Notes under the pieces: generated by a model | Told to the model about the DNA's origin: nothing | The model's input: the letters and a program-made list of their open reading frames with translations, nothing else | The model's database searches: none | Source of the DNA: JAGXRK01 sp963714415 | Lineage (GTDB): Bacteria; Bacteroidota; Ignavibacteria; Ignavibacteriales; Ignavibacteriaceae | Assembly: GCA_963714415.1 (NCBI GenBank) | Contig: CAVQOL010000003.1 | Span: 186,001 to 250,000, forward strand | Direction: 5' to 3' | DNA length: 64,000 nucleotides | Shown: positions 35,842 to 44,158 of the stretch, piece by piece | How positions within the stretch are numbered: position 1 is the stretch's first letter | How the letters are laid out: every line of letters begins with the position of its first letter | Position numbers and translations under genes: made by a program

Positions 35842-36519
35842 TTAAACGCTTATTATTTTTATTAGTTGATCTGTATAACCTTTAATATTTGAGGCAGTTA
35901 TGAGATTATATGGATCCTTCCATTTTGAATCTTTCTCAATCGGAAATGCCTTCAGACTTTCCGGAGAAAAATTTCCCGTCATATAAACTTTTCCTTCAAA
36001 CTTTCCGAAAGTACAGGAAAGTTCTGCCAGAGTGTAATTTCTTCTTTCAAAAAAAGATTTAAGAACAGCATTAATTTTTGAACACATCCTATTTATCATC
36101 TTCAAATCTTCCATACTGCAAAGATTAAAAGAAATTAGATGACTCTCACTTATTAAACTTTTTTTAAGTTCGCCGTAATGAAATTCAAAAACAGGTAATT
36201 CTAAAGGGTTACCTTCTTTTAGTGAGAAGATTTTTGCCGTTCTTTTATCAACAGAATTCAGGATTTTAACACTGAAAGAGAATTTTTCATATTTCACAAA
36301 TTTTAATGAGTGCTTTTCTTCTCTTTTGATAAAGGCAACCGGAATATGATATTCTTTTAAATAGTCGAAAAAGTAAGTATAGATAGAAGCAACTTTTTGT
36401 CCTAAATCTTTTACTTTTGCTTTTTTCTTATTATTTACGTGAAAAATATCAGAAAACTCAAGTATTTGATAATTTGCACCGTCAAAGGGTAGGTCTTTTT
36501 TTAGATTTGTTTCGATCAT
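35842..36519 (-). CDS. PurC (SAICAR synthetase)-like protein, divergent
   Basis: The fold is recognisable as SAICAR synthetase: an N-terminal segment ending in IPVAFIKREEKHSLK, the PVFEFHYGELKKSLISESHL block, 'INAVLKSFFERRNYTLAELSCTFGKFEG' helix and strand, and a C-terminal SPESLKAFP. Several residues that are constant in active enzymes look changed: the YEGKAK start reads FDGANY, the DEISPDT segment reads TGNFSPES, and the arginine of VRN is absent. Length is 225, slightly short of the usual 235-240. It opens an operon with psd, pssA, purS, purQ and tatA. It may be an altered purine enzyme, a regulator, or a paralogue of new use; I cannot tell. Confidence 0.75.
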   Translation of the reverse strand: MIETNLKKDLPFDGANYQILEFSDIFHVNNKKKAKVKDLGQKVASIYTYFFDYLKEYHIPVAFIKREEKHSLKFVKYEKFSFSVKILNSVDKRTAKIFSLKEGNPLELPVFEFHYGELKKSLISESHLISFNLCSMEDLKMINRMCSKINAVLKSFFERRNYTLAELSCTFGKFEGKVYMTGNFSPESLKAFPIEKDSKWKDPYNLITASNIKGYTDQLIKIISV

Positions 36520-36666
36520 AATTCGTCTTAATTAATGTTAAAAATCAATAAAATTTAACGAAATCAAATTAGGGATAATCGATGTATAAAGTCAAATAAA
36601 GTATTATATTTGAAGACAAAATCAACAATTAAACGAAATTCTGACAAAATTTAGGAGATTTTAGCG

Positions 36667-36993
36667 ATGAAAGGTGGAATGCAGGGAATGCTTAAACAAG
36701 TACAGAAAATGCAGGCCGAGATGCAAAAAGTTCAAAGTGAATTAGTAAATAAAACCGTTAGTGAAGAAGCAGGCGGCGGAATGATAAAAGCTACAGCTAA
36801 CGGAAATAGAGAAATTATTTCAGTTGAAATTGATCCTCAGGTTATAAATTCTGAAGAAAAAGAAATTCTGGAGGATTTGGTTGTTGCTGCTGTAAATAAA
36901 GCCTTAGAATCGGCAGCTAAACTTGCTGAAGAAGAAATGGCTAAAGTTACTAAGGGTATGATTCCTCCGGGAATGAATATTCCGGGGCTTTAA
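36667..36993 (+). CDS. YbaB/EbfC-family nucleoid-associated protein
   Basis: The 108-residue protein starts MKGGMQGMLKQVQKMQAEM, has 'VTVEANGNREIISVEIDPQVI'-type core sequence and a helix-rich C-terminus with AAKLAEEEMAKVTKGM. It binds DNA, often as a dimer. As in most bacteria it is followed directly by recR, whose start is one base after this stop. A TAGGAGATTT ribosome-binding region precedes the ATG. Confidence 0.93.
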   Translation: MKGGMQGMLKQVQKMQAEMQKVQSELVNKTVSEEAGGGMIKATANGNREIISVEIDPQVINSEEKEILEDLVVAAVNKALESAAKLAEEEMAKVTKGMIPPGMNIPGL

Positions 36994-36994
36994 A

Positions 36995-37591
36995 TTGTTA
37001 ATTGCGGAACCATTACATATTGCAATTGAAGAACTGAGTAAGCTTCCGGGCATTGGGAAAAAAACTGCTCAACGTCTTGCACTTCATCTTCTTAAAAGTT
37101 CACCTGAAAATGTTGAGAATCTCATTAATGCAGTTCAGGATTTGAAAACTAAAATTCACTTTTGTAAAAGATGCTTTAATATATCTGAAGAAGATTTCTG
37201 TAAGATATGTCAAAGTCCTAAAAGAGATTCCAGCATAATTTGTGTGGTTGAAGAAGCGAGCGATGTTATTGCTGTTGAAAAATCCCATGAGTACACGGGT
37301 TTGTATCATGTTCTTGGTGGAGTTTTATCGCCATTATCAGGTATAGGTCCCGATGAACTTAAAATAAAAGAATTGATGATGAGATTTGAGGCTGAAGAAA
37401 TTAAGGAAATAATTCTCGCATTAAATCCTGATACAGAAGGTGAAACCACATCACTTTATTTAGCAAAATTATTAAAACCTCTTGGTATTAAGGTAACAAG
37501 AATTGCCAGAGGTCTTCCAATTGGCGGTGATCTTGAATTTGCCGATGAAGCTACAATAGGCAGAGCTATGTTGAACAGGATTGATTTATGA
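36995..37591 (+). CDS. recR: Recombination protein RecR
   Basis: RecR acts with RecO and RecF in gap repair. It shows the helix-hairpin-helix (LSKLPGIGKKTAQRLALHLL), the zinc finger (FCKRCFNISEEDFCKICQ), and the Toprim domain (ICVVEEASDVIAVEKS, GLYHVLGGVLSPLSGIGPD). The 198-residue length is normal. The TTG start lies next to the ybaB stop. Confidence 0.96.
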   Translation: MLIAEPLHIAIEELSKLPGIGKKTAQRLALHLLKSSPENVENLINAVQDLKTKIHFCKRCFNISEEDFCKICQSPKRDSSIICVVEEASDVIAVEKSHEYTGLYHVLGGVLSPLSGIGPDELKIKELMMRFEAEEIKEIILALNPDTEGETTSLYLAKLLKPLGIKVTRIARGLPIGGDLEFADEATIGRAMLNRIDL

Positions 37592-38325
37592 CATCCGAAT
37601 GGTTCAAAGATTGGTTTGAAACAGAAGAATATCTGAATGTATATCGACATCGAAATGAATCTGATGCTGAAGATTTAATAAATCTGATAATAAATAATAT
37701 ATCACTCCCAAAATCTTCAGAAGTATTGGATATGGCTTGCGGAACAGGAAGACATTCCATACTTCTTGCTAAGAAAGGATACAAAGTATCTGCAGTTGAT
37801 CTAAGTAAGAATATGCTTTCTGTAGCTAGTGGTAAGGCAGAAAAAGAAAACCTGAAGATAAATTTTATTCAATCTGATCTCAGAAATTTTACTCATTCTG
37901 GCAGGTTTAATCTTATTGTAAATCTGTTTACAAGTTTCGGTTACTTTGAAAGTGATAAAGAAAATTTTCAGATATTGAGAACTGCTTATGAGCATCTTAA
38001 AAACGACGGATATTTTGTGATAGATTTTTTCAACAAGTATTTTGTTGAAAAAAATTTAATTGAGGAATCCCTTAATAAATTTGACAATACTGAAATTATC
38101 CAGAAGCGCAAAATTGATGGATTAAGAGTTGTTAAGGAAATTTCAATTAAAAAGAACGGTCATCTAAAGAATTTTTATGAGTCGGTAAGAATGTATAACA
38201 GAGATGAATTGATTGATGAGTTGACTAAAATTGGATTTGCAATTGAAAAAACATTTGGTGATTTTTTTGGAAATAAGTTCGATCAGCTTTCCTCACAAAG
38301 GCTAATCATCATTGCAAAAAAATGA
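37588..38325 (+). CDS. SAM-dependent methyltransferase
   Basis: The 245-residue product has the class I motif VLDMACGTGRHSILLAKKGYKVSAVDLS (about residues 46-72; the D-x-A-C-G-T-G core binds SAM) followed by LNFIQSDLRNF-type and NLFTSFGYF segments. The substrate is unknown. Its ATG overlaps the recR stop and its stop overlaps the next lipoprotein start, both by four bases, so it is part of a tightly packed operon. Confidence 0.85.
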   Translation: MTSEWFKDWFETEEYLNVYRHRNESDAEDLINLIINNISLPKSSEVLDMACGTGRHSILLAKKGYKVSAVDLSKNMLSVASGKAEKENLKINFIQSDLRNFTHSGRFNLIVNLFTSFGYFESDKENFQILRTAYEHLKNDGYFVIDFFNKYFVEKNLIEESLNKFDNTEIIQKRKIDGLRVVKEISIKKNGHLKNFYESVRMYNRDELIDELTKIGFAIEKTFGDFFGNKFDQLSSQRLIIIAKK

Positions 38326-38897
38326 AAATTAAATTTTTTATATTGTTTTTAATTTTCCTTTTATCGGGTTGTGATCTGTTTGTTACCAGAGATGCAGAAG
38401 TGCCGGATCAGGGAAGATCGAATTTCCAGGCGGCGACTGAACCTGAAATTGTAATGTCAAATCTCATAAACTCTTTTGCAGATAAGAATGTTCAAAACTA
38501 TCTGGCTTGTTTTGTAGACTCTGCTTTCTCATCACGAAGTTTCTTATTTCAACCATCCAGTGAAGCTATTGCTCAATATCAATTTCTTGCCGAAGGTTGG
38601 GATTTAACAGATGAACAAAGATATTTCAGCAGTGTAGTGGCAAGTGTTGAACAGGATTTTTCGCTGACTTTATTGTTAGAGGACACATCTTTAACTAGAA
38701 CCGGTGATACCGTTCTTTATTCTGCTTCTTATTTCATTAACATTCCATTAAGTCAACCGGAATCTTCAAACTACCAGGGCAATTTACAATTTACTTTAGT
38801 TAATGATGATCGTTCAGTTTGGGTTATTTACTATTGGCAGGATATTAAATTACCTGATTCACCAAGCTGGAGTGAATTAAAAGGAAAATATTATTAA
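38322..38897 (+). CDS. Lipoprotein, NTF2-like
   Basis: The 191-residue product has a lipoprotein signal (MKIKFFILFLIFLLSGCDL, Cys at 17). The mature part begins with 'EIVMSNLINSFADKNVQNYLACF', the shape of NTF2-like/SnoaL folds, which here carry no clear catalytic residue. Its tail (WVIYYWQDIKL) is matched by the sister gene that follows, so they look like a duplicated pair. Function is unknown. Confidence 0.7.
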   Translation: MKIKFFILFLIFLLSGCDLFVTRDAEVPDQGRSNFQAATEPEIVMSNLINSFADKNVQNYLACFVDSAFSSRSFLFQPSSEAIAQYQFLAEGWDLTDEQRYFSSVVASVEQDFSLTLLLEDTSLTRTGDTVLYSASYFINIPLSQPESSNYQGNLQFTLVNDDRSVWVIYYWQDIKLPDSPSWSELKGKYY

Positions 38898-39402
38898 AAT
38901 TTTATTTTACATATTTATAACGTCCTTTTTACTTGTAATTGGATGCACGAATCCATTTGCTCCTGCATTCGATGAATCCGCATCTGATATAAGAGCACCG
39001 ATATCTGATTTGAAAACTATTCCGGGTGTTTTTCAAAATTTTCAGTACTCATACACTTTTAAGGATACAACAATTTATAGTGAACTTCTTAGCAATGATT
39101 TTATTTTTACTTATCGCGACTATGACCAGGGATTTGATGTAAGTTGGGGCAGAGATGAAGAAATGAGAACAACCTATGGACTGTTTGAAAATTCACAGCG
39201 ATTGGATTTGATATGGAATAATATAGTTTTATTTACAGAAGATTCTACTAATGCCAATGTTGTTAGAAGTTTTAATTTGACTATAACTTTTAATCCCACT
39301 GATGTTGTCCGTGTTGATGGAAGAGTTAATCTATCTCTTCGGAAAAATTCTCAAACTGAAAAGTGGCAAATAACAAGATGGATAGATGAATCGAATTTTT
39401 AG
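38893..39402 (+). CDS. Lipoprotein paralogue, probable ATT start
   Basis: From ATT at 38893 the frame reads a lipoprotein signal, IKILFYIFITSFLLVIGCTNPF, with a lipobox ending at Cys 18 or so, before the domain that resumes at 39010 ('KTIPGVFQNFQYSY'). AAGGA at 38881-38885 lies seven bases upstream, and the start overlaps the previous stop by five bases. No ATG, GTG or TTG in that frame would include the signal: the first usual start (39010) is inside the mature protein. So a rare ATT start is likely, unless a base is wrong. The mature part resembles the preceding lipoprotein. Confidence 0.7.
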   Translation: MKILFYIFITSFLLVIGCTNPFAPAFDESASDIRAPISDLKTIPGVFQNFQYSYTFKDTTIYSELLSNDFIFTYRDYDQGFDVSWGRDEEMRTTYGLFENSQRLDLIWNNIVLFTEDSTNANVVRSFNLTITFNPTDVVRVDGRVNLSLRKNSQTEKWQITRWIDESNF

Positions 39403-39484
39403 TAAATTGACATACATTTTTTTAACTAAGCTAACTGTTTTTATCTGAGTTTAAGTTATTCAATAATATTGTTTTAAGACTTCT

Positions 39485-40354
39485 ATGATCCTGTTCTTTA
39501 TTAAAGAATCATTAAGATTATTTTCAAGAGCCAAACTATCTTCATTTCTTACGTTTGTCTCAACAACAATAGCAGTAGTGTTGATTGTAATATCATTCTT
39601 TCTGTATCAATCTTCCGAAAGACTTGAAAACTATTTAAAGGGAAATATTAGCATAAGTGTTTTTCTTGCAGGTTCAGCTGAAAAGAACAATGTTGAAGAT
39701 ATGGAAAAAGAAATTCTTCAAACCGGATTTGTTGCACACGCTGAATATATCAGTAAAGAAGAGGCAGTTGAAATATTTATACGGGAAACGGGTGAGGATT
39801 TTAGAAAAATTCTAGATTACAATCCACTTCCGGCATCTTTTAATTTAAAATTAAAAAGTGAATATGCAGACCAGGATTCAGTAAAAAAGATTATCAAAAC
39901 ATTATCATCATTTCCCTGGATTGAAGAAGTTGTTCATCGTGATGATTTTATACAAAAACTTCTTTCATATATTAAAGAATTTAGATTATACGTAGTAGCT
40001 TTGACAATAATTATCCTTCTTGTTTCTTTATATCTTGTTTACAGTACTGTAAGACTTATAATAAATTCCAGAACCGAAGAATTTGAAACTATGAAACTTG
40101 TGGGAGCCAAGCTTTCTACAATCAAAATGCCAATAATTATAAATGGAATGTTGATCGGATTGTTCTCAGCAATGGCTGCCGGTATTTTGTTTTACTTGAT
40201 AATTTCTTACGCTGGTAATTATATTTCAATATTAAAAGTGATAGACTTTGATAAGGTGCATTATTTATTGGTTATATTATTTAGCGGACCATTGTTATCA
40301 CTGGTTGTAACAATATTTTCTCTTAGGAAAGTTACTTTAAAAGTAACATCATAA
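39485..40354 (+). CDS. ftsX: Cell-division ABC-transporter-like permease FtsX
   Basis: The 289-residue product has the four-helix FtsX layout: one N-terminal helix (residues 20-45), an extracytoplasmic loop of about 115 residues, and three C-terminal helices. 'EEFETMKLVGA' and 'YISKEEAVEIFIRETGEDF' are typical. FtsX with FtsE relays to peptidoglycan hydrolases at division. No ftsE is adjacent. It leads into the polysaccharide locus. Confidence 0.9.
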   Translation: MILFFIKESLRLFSRAKLSSFLTFVSTTIAVVLIVISFFLYQSSERLENYLKGNISISVFLAGSAEKNNVEDMEKEILQTGFVAHAEYISKEEAVEIFIRETGEDFRKILDYNPLPASFNLKLKSEYADQDSVKKIIKTLSSFPWIEEVVHRDDFIQKLLSYIKEFRLYVVALTIIILLVSLYLVYSTVRLIINSRTEEFETMKLVGAKLSTIKMPIIINGMLIGLFSAMAAGILFYLIISYAGNYISILKVIDFDKVHYLLVILFSGPLLSLVVTIFSLRKVTLKVTS

Positions 40355-40382
40355 CTTTACTATTAACTATTCGGATATTCAG

Positions 40383-41972
40383 TTGAAATCATTTTTTGTT
40401 TCTGTATTACTGATATTTTCTATTTCCAATTCCTTTAATTATTCCCAAAGCATTCCTAACTATCAGGAAAGATCATTTAAAATTTTAAGTGACTCTCTTA
40501 AAGTTTCTGGTTATTCCGAAGATGCAACTGAAGGTGCCATAGATGCTGATTTATATTTTGTCGGTCCGGGCGATAAATTCTTAATTTCAATAAGTGGATT
40601 GGAAGAGATTCAGCATATTATTCAGGTTAATCCGGAAGGCAATTTTTATGTGCCAAGATTAGGTGGTATAAATTTAAGTGGAAAAACTCTTACTGATTCT
40701 AAAGAACAAATTACCGAGTCACTTAATAAAATTTACAAGAATGTAGATATTTTCGTTTCACTTTTAGAATTCAGAAAAATTAAAGTTTCACTGGTTGGTG
40801 ATGTAAAAAAGCCTGCAACTTTTATCTTTAAATCAAACTCTAGACTTCTGGATTTAATTTCTTCTTCAGATGGTCTCAATTCAACGGCTGATTACAGGAA
40901 TATTATCATAAAATCAAAAGACAATGCTGAAAATAAATATGATATACTTACTTTCTTAAGAAAGGGAGATTACTCACAAAATCCTTATCTGCAAGAAGGT
41001 GATGTAGTTATTATTGATCGTTCTGATAAAATGGTTTTTATAAGTGGCAGCATAAAATATCCTGCCTTATATGAATATGTTGAAGATGAATCATTTATTG
41101 ATTTTATTGAACTAGCTGGAGGTCTTCTAACTGATGCAAGAAAAGATTCAATTGAAATTATAAGATTTTCTGATGATGGAATGACTCAATACAGTTTATA
41201 TTATAGCTATGAAGATTTAAGAACAACACAACTAAAAATTCAAAATCGTGATCATATAGTTGTTAGGAAAATCCCAGAATATTTAGTTGGATATTATGTT
41301 AATATCGAAGGTAAAATTAAATTTCCAGGTTGGTACAGATTTACTAAAGATAAAACGAAATTGTCTGAAATAATTAATGAAGCAGGAGGTTTTCTTGAAG
41401 ATGCATCTTTGGTCGATGCATATATTTTAAGACCGTCAACTGAGAAAACTGATGATCCGGAATTTGAAAGACTTAAACACATACTTCGTGCTGATATGAC
41501 CGATGATGAGTATGATTATTTTAAAGCACGTTCACGACAAAATTCCGAAAAGGTTGTTGTTGATTTTCAAAAATTATTTATAGATAAAGATAAAACTGAA
41601 GATATTACGCTGAAAAAAAATGATTATATCTATATTCCGGAAAAAAGAAATTTTATTTTAATGCTTGGTCAGGTAACTAATCCAGGACAAATTGTTTACG
41701 ATCCTGTTTACAAAGTTGATGATTATATAAAACTTGCAGGCGGATTTAGCTGGAGAGCATTAGAAGGTGATGTTCGCGTGATAAAAGTAAACACCGGTGA
41801 ATGGATCGATGCAGACGATATTGAACAGTTGGATCCCGGAGATACAATCTGGATTCCGGAAGATCCCCCAGGACCAAAATTCTGGGAAGTATTCACAACA
41901 TCCCTTCAAGTTTTAGGGCAGGTAGCTGCAGTTGTTGCAGCTACAGTAGCTGTAATTATAGCAACGAGGTAA
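40383..41972 (+). CDS. Polysaccharide export protein with SLBB domains (Wza-like)
   Basis: The 529-residue product has a signal peptide (TTG start; VSVLLIFSISNSFNYSQS), the Poly_export segment (YFVGPGDKFLISISGLEEIQH and FYVPRLGGINLSGKTL) and several SLBB-type repeats, for example 'KVSLVGDVKKPATFIFKSNS', 'VFISGSIKYPALYEY', 'YVNIEGKIKFPGWYRF' and 'ILMLGQVTNPGQIVYD'. It ends in a hydrophobic segment. Such proteins form the outer-membrane exit for capsule or exopolysaccharide. It begins the polysaccharide locus and is followed by the chain-length gene. Confidence 0.92.
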   Translation: MKSFFVSVLLIFSISNSFNYSQSIPNYQERSFKILSDSLKVSGYSEDATEGAIDADLYFVGPGDKFLISISGLEEIQHIIQVNPEGNFYVPRLGGINLSGKTLTDSKEQITESLNKIYKNVDIFVSLLEFRKIKVSLVGDVKKPATFIFKSNSRLLDLISSSDGLNSTADYRNIIIKSKDNAENKYDILTFLRKGDYSQNPYLQEGDVVIIDRSDKMVFISGSIKYPALYEYVEDESFIDFIELAGGLLTDARKDSIEIIRFSDDGMTQYSLYYSYEDLRTTQLKIQNRDHIVVRKIPEYLVGYYVNIEGKIKFPGWYRFTKDKTKLSEIINEAGGFLEDASLVDAYILRPSTEKTDDPEFERLKHILRADMTDDEYDYFKARSRQNSEKVVVDFQKLFIDKDKTEDITLKKNDYIYIPEKRNFILMLGQVTNPGQIVYDPVYKVDDYIKLAGGFSWRALEGDVRVIKVNTGEWIDADDIEQLDPGDTIWIPEDPPGPKFWEVFTTSLQVLGQVAAVVAATVAVIIATR

Positions 41973-41979
41973 AATATTT

Positions 41980-43143
41980 ATGACTTATCATGAAATATTA
42001 AACATAATTATTTTTAACAGAAATAAAATTTTAAAGGTTACCCTCTTAACAACCATATTTCTTTTTTTGATATTATTATTTATTTATCCAAGAACTTACT
42101 CTTCTACCTCAACAATTCTTCCTCCGGAAAACAAAAGTCAAGTTGGTTCACTTAGCAGTCTTATTGGCGGGCAGGATTTATCCGGTTTGTTAACCGGAAG
42201 TTTTACAAATGCCAACTCGCAATTATTTGTTGAAATTCTAAAAAGTCGGTCGGTTTCTGAGTTTGTTGTTCGCAAACATAATCTTGTTGAGTATTTTAAT
42301 AAAGATAGTGAATCGGAGGCAGCAAATAAGTTAACTGAAAAACTAAATTTATTCATTAATAAGGAAGGAATAATTTCTGTTAGTGTCGATGTTTCTACTT
42401 CATTCATTCCTATGTTATTTGATGATGTTGATACGATGAAGCAGTTTTCTGCAAATTTAACAAACTCATTTATTGAGGCTCTTGATAAAATCAACAGGGA
42501 AAAGCTTTCATCCAGAGCAAAACGTACACGTGAATATATTGAAACTGAATTATTGAGAACAAGCATCCAGCTTGATTCAGTCGAAACCGCTCTTATGAAT
42601 TTTCAGGATACAAATAAAACGGTAGCTCTTCCCGAGCAGGTAAGTGCAGTTATTGATGCTGCAGCAAAAATAAAAAGTGAAATAGTCAAAACGGAAATAG
42701 AGATCGGATTTCTTAAAACTAATTTGACAGATGACAGTAGAGAACTTCAATCGTTAAGAAAAAAACTTGCACAGTTACAAGATCAGTTTAAAAAAATGGA
42801 ACTAGGTAATCAGGATTATTTGCTAGCATTTAAAGAAGTTCCTGAACTTGGAAAAGAATTAGCTTCACTGTTAAGAGAAGTAAAAATTCAAAATGAAGTA
42901 TATATGATGTTGCAGCAGCAGTATTACAAAGAAAAAATTCAAGAGAATAGAGATTTACCAACAGTTGAAGTCTTAGATGAAGCAATTGCACCTGTTAAAG
43001 CTGCTAGTCCCAGAGTTTTATTATCAACCGTCTTAGGCGGGATATTTGTATTTCTTCTAATGTCTCTGATTTTAATTATTTCCGAGCGAAAAACATATCT
43101 TCATTTAAGTTCAAATAAATCGAAAGAAGAAATAGTTGGATAA
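41980..43143 (+). CDS. Chain-length determinant/Wzz-family protein
   Basis: The 387-residue protein has N- and C-terminal membrane helices (around residues 18-36 and 348-366) bounding a long helical periplasmic region: STSTILPPENKS at the start of the Wzz domain, a coiled-coil 'LRKKLAQLQDQFKKMELG', and VEVLDEAIAPVKAASPRV before the last helix. It controls polymer length in Wzy-type systems. No tyrosine-kinase domain is fused. It overlaps the next gene by eight bases. Confidence 0.88.
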   Translation: MTYHEILNIIIFNRNKILKVTLLTTIFLFLILLFIYPRTYSSTSTILPPENKSQVGSLSSLIGGQDLSGLLTGSFTNANSQLFVEILKSRSVSEFVVRKHNLVEYFNKDSESEAANKLTEKLNLFINKEGIISVSVDVSTSFIPMLFDDVDTMKQFSANLTNSFIEALDKINREKLSSRAKRTREYIETELLRTSIQLDSVETALMNFQDTNKTVALPEQVSAVIDAAAKIKSEIVKTEIEIGFLKTNLTDDSRELQSLRKKLAQLQDQFKKMELGNQDYLLAFKEVPELGKELASLLREVKIQNEVYMMLQQQYYKEKIQENRDLPTVEVLDEAIAPVKAASPRVLLSTVLGGIFVFLLMSLILIISERKTYLHLSSNKSKEEIVG

Positions 43144-44083
43144 AAAGATTGCAATAGTAACTGGCGGAGCCGGATTTTTAGGTTCTCATCTGTGTGACAG
43201 ACTTCTGCATGAAGGAATGAAAGTCGTTTGTATAGATAATTTATTGACCGGCAACACAGATAATATTTCTCATTTATTTGGCAATGAAAACTTTTCGTTT
43301 GTTAAGCACGATGTGACCAATTATATTTTTGTACCGGGTAAAGTTGACTATATACTACATTTTGCCTCACCGGCTAGTCCAATTGATTATCTGAAGTTAC
43401 CGATCCAGACATTAAAAGTCGGTTCACTTGGTACCCATAAAGTGCTTGGATTAGCAAAAGAAAAAAAAGCAAGATTCTTACTTGCATCAACTTCAGAAGT
43501 TTATGGTGATCCTAATGTTCACCCGCAGCCTGAAAATTATTGGGGAAATGTCAATCCAATTGGTCCACGGGGAGTTTATGATGAAGCAAAACGATTTGCC
43601 GAAGCTTTAACAATGGCATATCATCGTTACCATGGAGTTGATACTCGAATAGTAAGAATATTTAATACATTCGGTCCAAAGATGAGATTGAATGATGGCA
43701 GAGCATTACCGACCTTTGTGACTCAAGCGTTGAAAGGTGAGAATCTTACAGTATTTGGTGATGGAATGCAGACAAGAAGTTTTTGCTTCGTTTCGGATCA
43801 GGTTGAAGGGATATTTAAATTATTGATTTCCGATGAAGTAGATCCAGTAAATATCGGTAATCCTGAAGAAATAACATTGAAGTTTCTTGCTGAAGAAATT
43901 ATTAAACTTATTGGTTCAAAAAGTAAAATTGTATATAAAGAATTACCGGTTGATGACCCGAAAGTAAGGCAACCCGATATTAGCAAAGCTAAAAGGATTT
44001 TAAACTGGCAACCGAAAGTCGAAAGAGAAGAAGGATTGAAGATGACAATTGAATATTCTATTCAACAAATAAATAATTTATAA
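43136..44083 (+). CDS. UDP-glucuronate decarboxylase (UDP-xylose synthase)-type SDR
   Basis: The extended short-chain dehydrogenase has GGAGFLGSHLCDRL near the N-terminus, DNLLTGNTDNI, HFASPASPIDYLKLPIQTLK, and the catalytic YDEAKR near residue 147. The ASPASP block is typical of UDP-glucuronate decarboxylases, which make UDP-xylose. The start is TTG, overlapping the Wzz-like gene. Length is 315 residues. The product would supply a pentose donor; the use in this polymer is inferred. Confidence 0.85.
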   Translation: MDKKIAIVTGGAGFLGSHLCDRLLHEGMKVVCIDNLLTGNTDNISHLFGNENFSFVKHDVTNYIFVPGKVDYILHFASPASPIDYLKLPIQTLKVGSLGTHKVLGLAKEKKARFLLASTSEVYGDPNVHPQPENYWGNVNPIGPRGVYDEAKRFAEALTMAYHRYHGVDTRIVRIFNTFGPKMRLNDGRALPTFVTQALKGENLTVFGDGMQTRSFCFVSDQVEGIFKLLISDEVDPVNIGNPEEITLKFLAEEIIKLIGSKSKIVYKELPVDDPKVRQPDISKAKRILNWQPKVEREEGLKMTIEYSIQQINNL

Positions 44084-44158
44084 TATCTATCAATAAAACA
44101 ATCTTCACTTCACAAAAATATTTCCCGCATTTTGATTTAATGAGAATTTTTATACTAA

